NCBI RefSeq assembly: GCF_000350225.1
Contig: NW_005178810.1
Coordinates: 285,508 to 349,507, forward strand
Direction: 5' to 3'
Origin: Chondrus crispus
Taxonomy: Eukaryota; Rhodophyta; Florideophyceae; Gigartinales; Gigartinaceae
DNA length: 64,000 nucleotides
The notes under the pieces were generated by a model that made no database searches, was not told where the DNA came from, and was given only the letters and a program-made list of their open reading frames with translations. A program made the translations under genes and the position numbers. Below are positions 36,793-46,682 of the stretch, in pieces (positions within the stretch are counted from its first letter, which is position 1; each line of letters begins with the position of its first letter).

Positions 36793-37152
36793 TAAAGGTT
36801 TACTTTACGGACCGTACATGTGTCTCGCATGGCAGAGTTGTGAGTGTACTGCCCCGTGCACGCCATAGAATTTGTCCCCCACGGGCGACTTGTGACATGA
36901 GTGGTGAGTGTGCCCACCCGTTTATAGCTTTATTTGTCCTCCACGGCAGACTCGTGAGTTAGTCAACCCCCCCAGGAGCATGGTATGGACTCGATACAAG
37001 TTGTACGGCAGTCGGTCTACCGTAGTACGAGGGCAACAAGGCACAGTAGATTGTGGGTGTGAGAGATGCACGGAATGTGTTGATGCAATAATGTACAGTA
37101 TTATGATATATTGGAAAGGCGGGAGGAAGGTTTGGGCAAGTGGGTCAGAAAC

Positions 37153-37191
37153 GAGTGTTTTGAATGAGTGTTTTGAATGAGTGTTTTGAAT
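37153..37191 (+). repeat. 13-bp tandem repeat, three copies
   Basis: GAGTGTTTTGAAT three times without mismatch. Confidence 0.85.
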
Positions 37192-38384
37192 AGTGGCTAG
37201 ACGTGGCGAGCTGTGGATGTAGGCAGATCCTCTGGCAGGTTGTGTCAAGTTGGGATATGCTCTTAGCGAACGGTGCTTTCTTTCATGACAGATGGCGCGC
37301 GTCGGCGAGGGGGGGGGATGGAAAGGGGAGCGCAGGGTTGTCTGTTACGCGTGGCGGTCGAGGCGCCGGCGAGGGAGCGGGGGAATGCGAAACGGGGGTA
37401 TCTATCCCTGGGCAAACTCAGGCAAGCTAAGACACTCCCCTAACTGCTGGAGCGGTTTCTTATTCCGATTCGCTCGGAGGCACGCGAGGCGCGGTGGTGG
37501 TGTTGGACTGTTTTTCTGGCACAGGTACGGTATACGTAGCAGGAGGAGAGGTGAGTTTTGAAGACGTAAGGGTTCGTCTTCGTTCGTTGTTTCTTATCGC
37601 CCGGGCTGCTACTGGTCTGTGCCCTTGGTACAGTACTGGTGCCGCGATAAATTAATAAAAAACTGGCGCAAGTTGGAACACAGAGCGTCCTTTGAGTTTT
37701 TGGTAACGGTAATTATAAGGCTGCACGTGCAGTATATATATACACTAGGGTATTTCTAGTGCATACGGTATGATGCGAAGCTGGGCGACTCCTCTTGGCG
37801 GTTGCGCTCTTGGCGGTTGACCGGTACTGAATGTGGCGTGTCCTAAAAGTACAGTATTTATGTGTGTAACTGAGTGTGGTTTCTCCTCGGCGTCGGTGGT
37901 TTGCTCTATCAAAAGTCTGGGCGCACCGCAGTGAAGAGGCGATCATGTGTACGGCACATACACACACGCCCAAACCGTAACATACTTTTACCGTTACGAT
38001 ACCAAGGGTAGTGTGAGAGACAGAAGATGTATCAGTATCGCAACGGTCCGACGTAAAGAGGTGAGTGTTTTTGTTGTGGGCATCTGGAATTCAGAATTGG
38101 TTGTGGCACCGCGGACAAGCACCGCAGCAGATAAGATAGGCAGATAAGAATCAAACTGATGAGCAATGGTAAACCATTTACCTGTAAACCATTTGGTTTA
38201 GAGGGTAGGTAAACATTATTAACATTACATTGTAGCACGACAGTGTTGCTTTTGCCTCATGCTGCATCTGTTAGGTGTAATGCAGTTGGAAACATTTGTA
38301 CTGTCACTGCTGTGCCGTTCACAGAACGTTCACAGAAGCACCATCTCCTCGTCCGACACGAGACAGCTTACAGTACTGTGGAAA

Positions 38385-38440
38385 GAGCCTTTTACCAAGA
38401 GCCTTTTACCAAGAGCCTTTTACCAAGAGCCTTTTACCAA
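38385..38440 (+). repeat. 14-bp tandem repeat, four copies
   Basis: GAGCCTTTTACCAA four times without mismatch. Confidence 0.85.
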
Positions 38441-39782
38441 ACCAATGCAAGGGCCTGTCCATCGTGTTACGAATACTTTACCTACGGTAGGTTGAGGCCT
38501 TCAACCCGGTTAAAAGGTTTCGAGAGAGCGGGAGAGTGCTGAAAGTGGAGTGGGAGGAGATGGAGCGTCTGTGAACGGTACAGAAACTTTAGGAATGTTT
38601 TACAAGCGGTTGGAGAATCAAGTCGCGCGGCTCCGCAGCGCACGTGCGAGGGTGCAGAGGGGAGCGGTTTCTGCGCAGAGGAAACCAGGCAGAGGAAACC
38701 GGGTTGGAAGAAAGCACTGTTGACAGTGTTGACAGTGTTGACATCAACAAGATGTAAATTTAGGGCAGCGGCTGGCGGGTACGCCCTTAGAAGATTGGGA
38801 ATGGGATCACTCGGCAGGCTGCGTAGCGGACGGTTATGGTTATGGTTATTTATGCAAGGCGAAAAGTGACAAGTGCCCGGGCGGGCGGGCCCGGGTGTCG
38901 GATTACGTAGTGCATTGCACTACGTCTGCGTTTGCACTTGGTTTGTGTGCGCGCCCAATCCCTCTTTCCATGCGCACAAGTGGGGGAGGGAGCACGTGCC
39001 CAAATGGACAAAGTGTCCATGTCGTGATGGTTGGGCGAGGTAGCCCGAGTGAACTTTGCCTCTCTCTCTGAGAGACGAGAGACTCTCTTTGCCTCGGGAC
39101 TAGATCGAGAGAAAGGGCATGTGTGTGGGGAGGGCGCGGGAAGGCAAGAGAGTGGGATGCGTCTTGAGATGCCTCTTGTTGCAATGATTGGTCTCGTGAT
39201 GGATTTTTTTGCATATTAAACAGCCCTTAGATAGTCAACTATTGGTCAGTACAGTACTGAATATCTTCCACGTGTACACACGCAAACTGGCACTTTTTTT
39301 TGAGAAAAATAAAAGATAATTTATTTATTCAAGTGACAATGGACAGCCCAGCCCTACTGTATGACCCTCGACCTACTCCTGGGTAAAGTTTACTGTACCC
39401 TTCACGCAACATTATCTCTCTCCTGTCACGTACACGACTGTGCCTTCATTGAGTGCCGCGGGATTAGATCTTTGATCCTCGCAAACATCTTTACCTCTCA
39501 AACATCTCTGATCCGCCGAAAAGCCGAAAAGATCCTTGATCCACCCGCATCGCCGACACCACATGTGCCCGAAAACCGATCACAGACACGCGTCCGTCCC
39601 GCCGCTGCCACCCCACCATAAATTTTCACATTATTTCCCACAATAATCTCCCTCCACTTTTCCGTCTGCCCACTCCCGTCGTTTCTCGCCGCTACATTTA
39701 ACCGCCTCGCCGCCCCCCCTCCTGTCACCTGTCCTGCTTATTCATAGTCCGTAAGTCGTTCGGGGATCTTACGAAGAAATAT

Positions 39783-39882
39783 NNNNNNNNNNNNNNNNNN
39801 NNNNNNNNNNNNNNNNNNNNNNNNNNNNNNNNNNNNNNNNNNNNNNNNNNNNNNNNNNNNNNNNNNNNNNNNNNNNNNNNNN
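39783..39882. other. Assembly gap (100 N)
   Basis: Exactly 100 N, the usual placeholder for a gap of unknown length. It abuts a very GC-rich stretch (39890-40080, with a C run and CGCCCG repeats) that would be hard to sequence. The left Sel1 copy may extend into it. Confidence 0.98.
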
Positions 39883-40530
39883 AGACACCAGCCCCCCCCC
39901 CCCCGCGCTGCAGCGCCGCCGCGCCCGCGCCCGCGCCCGCAACTCTTCCGCCGCGAGCGCGGCGGCGCGCCGTCGCCCGGGAAGCGCGGCCCCGCCTTGC
40001 CGTTGACGGTTTGCCGCGGCGGCCGGGAAGCGTTCCGGTCTTGCTTCCACGGTTTGCCGCGTCTGCCGCCACCGGCCTTGCCGATCGCCCGCTGGCCCAC
40101 GGCTGCCACGCTCGTGCTGCGTGTCTCCGCGCTCCCCCCCGCCCCGCCAGGCGCGGGGGAGCACCGAGGTTGACCATCGCACGCGCCTCGTTGGCCCGTT
40201 TTCGATCGCACGCTCGTACAGCTCCATAGCTCGTACCGCGTTTCTCCCCGCCCCCTCCGCCCCGCCAGGCTTGGGGAGCACCGAGGTTCACCATCGCACA
40301 CACGTCATTCGCCCCTTTTCGATCGCCCGCTCATACAGCTCCGCCGCCCGCACGTAGATCTTCTCTGCTCCCTCCGCCCCGCCAGGCAGAGGGAGGACCA
40401 AGGTTAACCATCGCACCGGCCCCATCGACCCTGGTCGATTGCCGGCTCGTTTCGTTCAGAAAAAAGGATGAATAAGATGATTAATAAAGTAACCAACGTT
40501 TCCAACTCCTCGTCTTCCCCTCAACTGCAT
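39883..40530 (-). pseudogene. Sel1-repeat gene, left copy (decayed)
   Basis: Minus-strand Sel1-like repeats with units of about 118-119 bp (AMVNLG codons at about 40164, 40283 and 40401). Sel1 signatures RAxELYERAIE and AMVNLG are clear, but the unit length is not a multiple of three, so the frame changes from unit to unit. The presumed start ATG at 40530 aligns with that of the right copy (42196), and the 200 bp before both starts are duplicated. Sel1 repeats are TPR-like helical scaffolds for protein binding. The left end is lost at the assembly gap. Confidence 0.55.
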
Positions 40531-40539
40531 GGACCTCAC

Positions 40540-40740
40540 CCATTTCTCTTCCACTGTAGCTTTGATCAAAGAGCCCCTATATCACTTGGGCGCCTTTGAA
40601 AGAAGCGAGGCTTGCGTCCCACTTCGGTTCGCAGCTGGGATTATCCTAAATGTGCGTGCAGCACCGCACCAAACTGAGACGAAATCCACTCATTCAACGC
40701 CAACTGATATCTGCATCGTAGCACTATTCGAAAGACTCGC
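40540..40740. repeat. Duplicated upstream flank of the Sel1 copies (left)
   Basis: Shares GCTTTGATCA, CACTTGGGC, AGAAGCGAGGC, GCGTCCCA and CGTGCAGCACC in order with 42205-42360. Together with the repeats this shows a tandem duplication with a period of about 1.67 kb. Confidence 0.7.
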
Positions 40741-40899
40741 TTCGGAGTCAGTTGCCCAACCTTCGTCTACCGTGCCAACCAGTGCATAAGCACTCCATTT
40801 CCGGCAATCACAATGTAGTGCACCCTCTTGCCCTCATACTCTAGTGCGAGTGCAATATGGAGTGGGGGAAGTTACTCTCACAAGTCTTCCGTGGGAGAC

Positions 40900-41095
40900 A
40901 TATGTGTATGGTATGGGCGAAACGCACAGTGCTCACGTGCCATCATCAACCTGCATCAGAAACGCTTTGGGATGGCCTCACACTATGCCTGTCGAGTCGG
41001 GCGGCAACCACTTTCAACACCGTAACGTTTGCCGTACACCATTGCAAGGACAAACACTCACCTTCTCGCTCCCCCAACTGAACATTACCAACAAC
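40900..41095 (+). repeat. Diverged repeat, copy 2
   Basis: Plus-strand partner of 36570-36792: CATCATCAACCTGCATC, CGCTTTGGGATGGCCTCA, TTTCAACACCGTAAC, AAGGACAAACACTCACC. It lies between the two Sel1 gene copies. Confidence 0.6.
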
Positions 41096-41388
41096 CCAAA
41101 AACGTTACTTCGCCGTGGATGCCTCCCCTACGATGCGCGGTCCGCCTGGCGACGCGCCCGTCTGGTGCGACTCGACCTCGGCCGACGCCCTGTTCGGGCA
41201 GCGTCCCCGACTTGCGGCTCTGCGTGCGCCCCAGCCGCCCCGCGACGCTTGCAGTCGCGCACGTGTACTGCCGCACCGCCCACTCTGAAGTCCGATCGTG
41301 GCGCGTGAAGAGGCTGCTTTGCTTCATCGTTTTATTGCGCTATCGCGTGTCGCACTACTCTGGCGCTCGTACTGCCTCTCTCTACCCC

Positions 41389-42196
41389 CTAAATCCCCTC
41401 CGGGCGGGTGAGTTCCGAGATTGACCATCGCATAAACTTCATCAGCCTTTTTGATCCCTCCCGTACAGTTCCATCGCCCGTACTGCCTCTCTCTACCCTC
41501 TCCGCCCCGCCAGGCGGGTGAGTTCCGAGATTGACCACCGCATAAACTTCATCAGCCTTTTTGATCCCCCACCCGTACAGTTCCACCGCCCGCACCGCCT
41601 CTCTCTCTACCCTCCCCGCCCCGCCAGGCGGGTGAGTTCCGAGATTGACCACCGCATAAACTTCATCAGCCTTTTTGATCCCTCTCTCGTACAGTCCACA
41701 GCCCGTACTGCCTCTCTCTACCCCCTCCGCCCCGCCAGGCGGGTGAGTTCCGAGATTGACCACCGCATAAACTTCATCAGCCTTTTTGATCCCCCACCCG
41801 TACAGTTCCACCGCCCGCACCGCCTCTCTCTCTACCCTCCCCGCCCCGCCAGGCGGGTGAGTTCCGAGATTAACCATCGCATAAACTTCATCAGCCTTTT
41901 TGATCCCTCTCTCGTACAGTCCACAGCCCGTACTGCCTCTCTCTACCCCCTCCGCCCCGCCAGGCGGGTGAGTTCCGAGATTGACCATCGCATAAACTTC
42001 ATCAGCCTTTTTGATCCCCCACCCGTACAGTTCCACCGCCCGCACCGCCTCTCTCTCTACACCCTCCGCCCCGCCAGGCGGATGAGTGCATTGCACCGAC
42101 GTCATCAGCTTTGTCGGTCGCCCGCTCGTGCAAAAAAACAGAGCTGAAATTGAAGTAAACGTTTTCAAGACAATCTTCGTCTTCCCTCAACGGCAT
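41389..42196 (-). pseudogene. Sel1-repeat gene, right copy
   Basis: About six Sel1-like repeats of 37-38 residues on the minus strand. A typical unit runs EAVRAVELYGWGIKKA, then DEVYAMVNLG, then THPPGGAEGVER. The family consensus keeps the AxxLYxxAIxxG and AxxNLGxxY helices; here the second helix ends early in THPPGG. The start ATG at 42196 gives MPLREDEDCLENVYF and leads into FLHERATDKADDVGAM, but the frame then changes near 42090-42120, so the 259-residue open stretch (41389-42168) is out of step with that start. Alternate units carry a 3-bp loss with a local frame slip (GSTGCGLY in place of AVRAVELY). Probably a decayed or dying paralog; an unusual live gene is possible but less likely. 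Confidence 0.6.
41408..42090 (-). repeat. 225-bp higher-order tandem array
   Basis: The block GTGAGTTCCGAGATT recurs at 41408, 41518, 41632, 41743, 41857 and 41968, with a variant at 42082. Spacings are 110, 114, 111, 114, 111 and 114 bp. Alternate units are nearly identical, so the true recent unit is a 225-bp dimer. Confidence 0.88.
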
Positions 42197-42204
42197 GCAC
42201 GTCA

Positions 42205-42360
42205 ACCGCTTCTCCTAAACTGTGGCTTTGATCAGAGAGGGCGTGTGTCACTTGGGCCCGGTTGACAGAAGCGAGGCATGCGTCCCAGTTCGGCGCGCAG
42301 CTGACCTCACGCTTTATGTACGTGCAGCACCACACTTAATTGAGGCGAAATCCTCGCTTC
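42205..42360. repeat. Duplicated upstream flank of the Sel1 copies (right)
   Basis: Partner of 40540-40740, same orientation; the promoter side of the right Sel1 copy. Confidence 0.7.
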
Positions 42361-42369
42361 TTCCAACGT

Positions 42370-44430
42370 CGCCTGCGTCGTAAACGTACAATTCTTGCTG
42401 CGGTCATATTCGTACTTGAAGGCATCGTCGCCATCGGCAATTGCAGGAATTTCTTCATTTGCCAACCAGGACAGCGCCTTCCCTAACGTTCTTCCTTGCC
42501 AAGTAAAGCTCGTAATTGATGCCCGCTGTTGGCGACAGCCAGCAGTCCATCGCGTCAATTTTGGTTTTCAGACAGCGAAACGAAAGATCCATTCTAAGAG
42601 CGCGAACGCAACAACAATGCGCATCTTCCCTGAAAAATTCGATGTGGGAAACGTCCCAGAGCATCACAATTGCGACGATCGGGTATGGTCTTGTGTCTAC
42701 ACAGTTGGCTCCATACCGTTCCCCGACAGTTACAGAACTGACGGAATGCGACATCGGTTTTACTTGCCATGTGTGGACGATGCAGACTCCCACAGTCACC
42801 CGACCTTACAAGGAGCACAAGTGACTTGCGTGTCTTCTTCATTCGTGACAATGCGTTCAATGATCTCTGAGAGCAGAAAAACATACAATCTAGGAGGCAG
42901 CGGACAGATCTGGCATTTTGCGAGACTGTCGACGAGAGCAAACACCGGGGGTGTGCTGGGACGCACATGCCACATATCATCTCCCAGCTTTACCATCAAG
43001 CAGTCCCTCCGGTACCCGCGAGACAAGCAGCGACGGCAAACCAGATCTCTTCTCATCGATCTTGCTGGGCTCTCATCACAACCCTGCCGCTACGACCGTT
43101 CTCGATCTGCCAGATATGCGGGTGTCCCGCACTTTTTCTGGCAGTGCACGAACTGCGAGGAGCGATGGCGCAGTCTCACCACTGCCCGGCGTGCAACAGC
43201 GAGCGGCTGCGGGGCTGTGCCCGCCTGCCGCCTGCCGCTGCGCGGTTGCGGGCGCCAAGGTGTGCGGGCGCCAAGGTGGGGCCCCCCCTCGGCGCCCCCG
43301 TCCAGTGCGGCGATCGCATGCACTCAACGGAATCACGCACCCCTCATAAAAAGGAGACGACGGGCATGACGAATTTTCAAGAAACTTTAACCGCGTTCAC
43401 AATTCAATTAGCTTTCCACGAACCAAGTTACCAATAAACGAATTGTACAGTACACCGATCACCGCAATTGGATTAGGGTGCGCAATTGGATTCGGTTCCT
43501 AATTAAAAATTAGCAAAATTTAAATAGAGAATGGCTATGAGATCTCGACTAGTCGCGGATTTTGGAAATGGGGGAATACGCACCTTTCAGTTAATTAACT
43601 GAGGTCCGTAATTATATTAGACTAATACAATTGGGGTTTGGAGATTGGATTTGGGTGGTTCCTGTTTGGCAATTAGATTGATCTAATTTAAAAATTAGAC
43701 CAATCTGTATCCAATCTGTATGTAAAGTTCCACTTTTCTTGTGTACACGTTGCCACGTTGCATCTGGCCTTCGCACGGCACAGGACTGGCCGACACACAC
43801 ACAATACCCAAGGGTACCGAGGGTACCGTGATGTTTCCGCCTTGCAACTACAACTTTTCCGATTTCACCCGTCTGTTGCCACAAAAATGCACCTGATCGC
43901 CCCCCTAAACGCAACATTATCTCAACAAAATTAACTGTCAAAAGAATGGGACGCACTTGGGGTATGCTGTAATAGAAACGGCATTACAGAAGTCCCAGGC
44001 CGAATGTTTCGAGTTGGGAGATCAAAGGTCGTGGCCTTTCTGTTAGTTTAGGTAGAATGGAGACACTGCCAGTCACCCTTTTCCGCAATGCGATGGTCAG
44101 CTAACTACAGAGCGTATTGCGAGAGCTGGAGAGAGAGGAGGGGCCAGGACGAACACCAGTAAACAATTGTTGCATTTTGCATCTCTTGGCGGCGCTCTCC
44201 CGTGCGAGCAGCCGCATCACTCGTCTTCACTCGTCCCGAGCTCCGGAAGGAACAGCACAGGCTCCAGCGCGCCTGGTGCCAGGGACATCAAAGCAAGGAC
44301 AACTCAACTCACAGGAGTTTTCCGACATAAACAAAACAAAAACTCACTACTTTCTAGTACAGAGTCTGTAGCCGGAATATTGCCTAAATGGAGCACATTT
44401 TGCAGGACCGATTCACGATACAGGGTATTG
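42370..44430. other. No supported gene
   Basis: A minus-strand run at 42455-42799 and plus-strand runs at 42395-43440 are open but show no domain. 43200-43300 is GC-rich with GCGGGCGCCAAGGTG repeated twice (about 43246 and 43263). 43460-43710 is AT-rich with repeated CAATTGGATT and an inverted repeat at 43675-43706 (15-bp arms, one mismatch). Confidence 0.45.
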
Positions 44431-44439
44431 CAACATAGG

Positions 44440-44545
44440 AAGAGAACACACGTAAAAGAAAACGTCAGAAAGTACCGGAAAAAAGAAATAGAAAGGGCCT
44501 TTGGCGTACTGCAGGCGCGATTATTCGTCTTGTGGATAGAATCTT
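44440..44545 (+). pseudogene. PIF/Harbinger transposase scrap
   Basis: The frame reads RKYRKKEIERAFGVLQARLF, which is the signature block near the C-terminus of Harbinger-type DDE_4 transposases (ERAFGVLQAR). The usual following IILHNM block is not found, and no other parts or TIRs are visible. A short remnant. Confidence 0.5.
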
Positions 44546-46470
44546 ATTTATGGACGAAGAAGGACGCAACAACAACAATGTTGTTGCCGGAGGAATTGGG
44601 GCGCGAACGTCAGTCATTTGGGGAGGTCGGCTGTGACAGTCAAGAAGGAGTAGAGTTGCTGTTCCCAATTACTAAATTTTGTGATAGTCCTGAGGGATGA
44701 CCGACACAGGCGGTGAGGGGAGGCCATCAGAAGCAATAGAGCTCTTCCGGCGTGCAATCGTACAGCGCTGCGACTGGCAAGCTTGGAGTACCCTCCCTCG
44801 CCCGATGCCTGATGTGCGGTTGGATACAGGCCGGGTGCGGGGAGGCGGCATGGCGTTTCCGGCGCCCACTGCATGAATACAACGACAGCGATAACAAGGT
44901 AAGCATAAAACAGTTGACGGACAACGCTGCATCCTTACAAACACTTTCAATTTCTTCGGGTTGTTGTGTGACAGGCTCGTCCTCGACCACACGACGGTCA
45001 TCCGCGGTACTCAAGATGGAAGAGTCGACGAGAAAACCTAACGTGGCTTAAGATGACACATCTGGGGTTGTCAATAGGAGGCAAGATGCATCCCAAGGCT
45101 CTTCGTGAAGGTTATGATCTCAGCCGGCACAAGGAGATCCATTGACACGACCTCGCATATACGTAGTGGTCACCGCCTGCGAAGCGCATGCAGACGCGGA
45201 TACACCCCGCAACCGCGCACTGACGATCTCGTTTGCCAGGGGTGCAGTCTTTGATCGCCCCACCTTGCTGCAAGCGCCGCTCACTTCGCCATTGCGGCAA
45301 GCCCCGCCATGCTGGTGCTGTTGTTTCAACCCCTCATTTCTGAAGACAACATCTTGCTGTGCGTGACATACTTGTACAGCTAGTGGCGGAGCTTTCTCAG
45401 CATTGCGCCCATCGGCAAGGAGACGAGTATCATCGCTCAGGAGGCTCGTTGCTTTTTCCCCAAAAGAGGAGGCGGGGTTCTTACCTGTGAGAGAACTCGG
45501 GGTTCGACCGCTCTCGCTGAGATGCTCCTCGCTGCCTGCACGCAGCATACCATGGGCGCCTTTTGTGGTTATGTGCAACCCGCCCCGGTCAATATACATT
45601 GCCACAAGATAACTGTCCTCGATATATTGTAGAAAGCAGATGGCCGATCCGTTTGTCATGAGTTCTACTTTGGTATTCCCCTCTCGAGTGCCTCCTTTTT
45701 CTATGATCGCAGCGCTGGCCCACTGGTTTGTGTACCTGGCGAAGAGTACATAGGAAAACAAACTTTCAAAGAACTTGCAATTCTAGCAGAGACGCGCAAT
45801 TTTCCGCATTCCCTCGAGAGCTTGTATGATTGTGTGTAAGACCTCACTTCACTGTGGCTCAGAGTCCACGAGATGGTGTAAACTTTACTAGGCCCTCAGA
45901 GTTTTGCTTCTCAACTCTCAGTATGACGAGCCTCAGGGAATCTGAGCCGCAGACATAGGAAAAAGATGAGAAGCAAGAGAGCGTGAAAGAAGAGACATCA
46001 CACGGTATATTTTACCTCGGCAACGATGGGGTTCGCAGATCATAAAAATCGTCCTTGTTGAGCTCCTGTGCGCGCTTGTAGATTCAGTACAGTATGTGTA
46101 TCATACTTATACAACGGACAGTACCCTTGGTACTGTTGTAACATGCTGGCTATTGGACATGGTGTCACTGTCAGTGGTGGGGGGCAGGCTATTCTACAGG
46201 CGAATGAAGGACAGGCGTGTGTAGCCTTGGAGTTGCCACTCCCGCTGTTTATTCCCTTGCTGATGACTCCCCTTTTTCCAGATGAGTCTGCGTTTTATGC
46301 TGTTTATATATCCTGCCAGATATCCCTCTGCCAAGGTAATTAGATGCTTGCGAAGCCTCCCGACCAATTCGACGCCTCGATGTTGGACGTGGGCATTCTT
46401 CCTAATTAGAGTAGCCCTTCCGAACGTACTCGAATTACACGAGCTCTTCTGAGTTCTCGTTGCCTACTCT
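44546..46470. other. No supported gene
   Basis: A 213-codon open run on the minus strand (45120-45761) is the longest; it has no recognised domain and ordinary composition. The rest shows nothing. Confidence 0.45.
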
Positions 46471-46494
46471 ACCATCTAGTGTCTAGGTGACAAA

Positions 46495-46512
46495 TGGCCT
46501 CATATGAGGCCA
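46495..46512. repeat. Palindrome in piggyBac left end
   Basis: An 18-bp perfect palindrome, TGGCCTCAT/ATGAGGCCA. The same core recurs at 49258 and 49439, and with one change at 55370. Confidence 0.8.
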
Positions 46513-46682
46513 GTTTTTAGGCGGGCTTTTGCAATTCGAATAATTGTAGAAATTTATCGCTACTGTAGTGAAAAGCTTACGACTAGAGTATTAAACGTTG
46601 GCAAACCAGAAAACATTCAATTCCGTATCTCAGTCTTCCCTAATCAACACTTTCGTCTTCCTCTTCCCAAAATTTCTTCAAA

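Larger units (their letters stand above)
36280..39782. other. Intergenic DNA with minisatellites and palindromes
   Basis: No gene recognised. Contains a G run of about 22 (36326-36347), a diverged inverted repeat shared with 40900-41095, two small tandem repeats (37153 and 38385), a 9-bp triple GTTGACAGT repeat (about 38719), and small palindromes at 36734-36757 (GTGAGTAC/GTACTCAC), 36773-36792 (ACCATACCC/GGGTATGGT) and 38905-38925 (ACGTAGTGC/GCACTACGT). Confidence 0.55.

Noticed and set aside
40011-40357. Plus-strand Arg/Pro/Ala-rich frames over the left Sel1 copy
   Set aside because: Mirror frames of the GC-rich Sel1 repeats.
41518-42147. Plus-strand 209-codon repeat protein (SSEIDHRINFISLFDP units)
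   Set aside because: The opposite frame gives recognisable Sel1 motifs with a plausible start; the plus-strand run exists because the repeat lengths are multiples of three.
42395-43369. 324-codon open run on the plus strand
   Set aside because: Low-complexity Arg/Ser/Ala-rich end over a GC-rich repeat, no domain; overlapping open runs on both strands suggest composition, not coding.
42967-43437. Cys pairs (CQIC..CPAC) as a zinc ribbon
   Set aside because: Only two pairs at odd spacing within an unsupported frame.
45120-45761. 213-codon open run on the minus strand
   Set aside because: No domain, signal or repeat recognised, no promoter or poly(A) support, and ordinary composition; an open run of this size can occur by chance in DNA of this base content.
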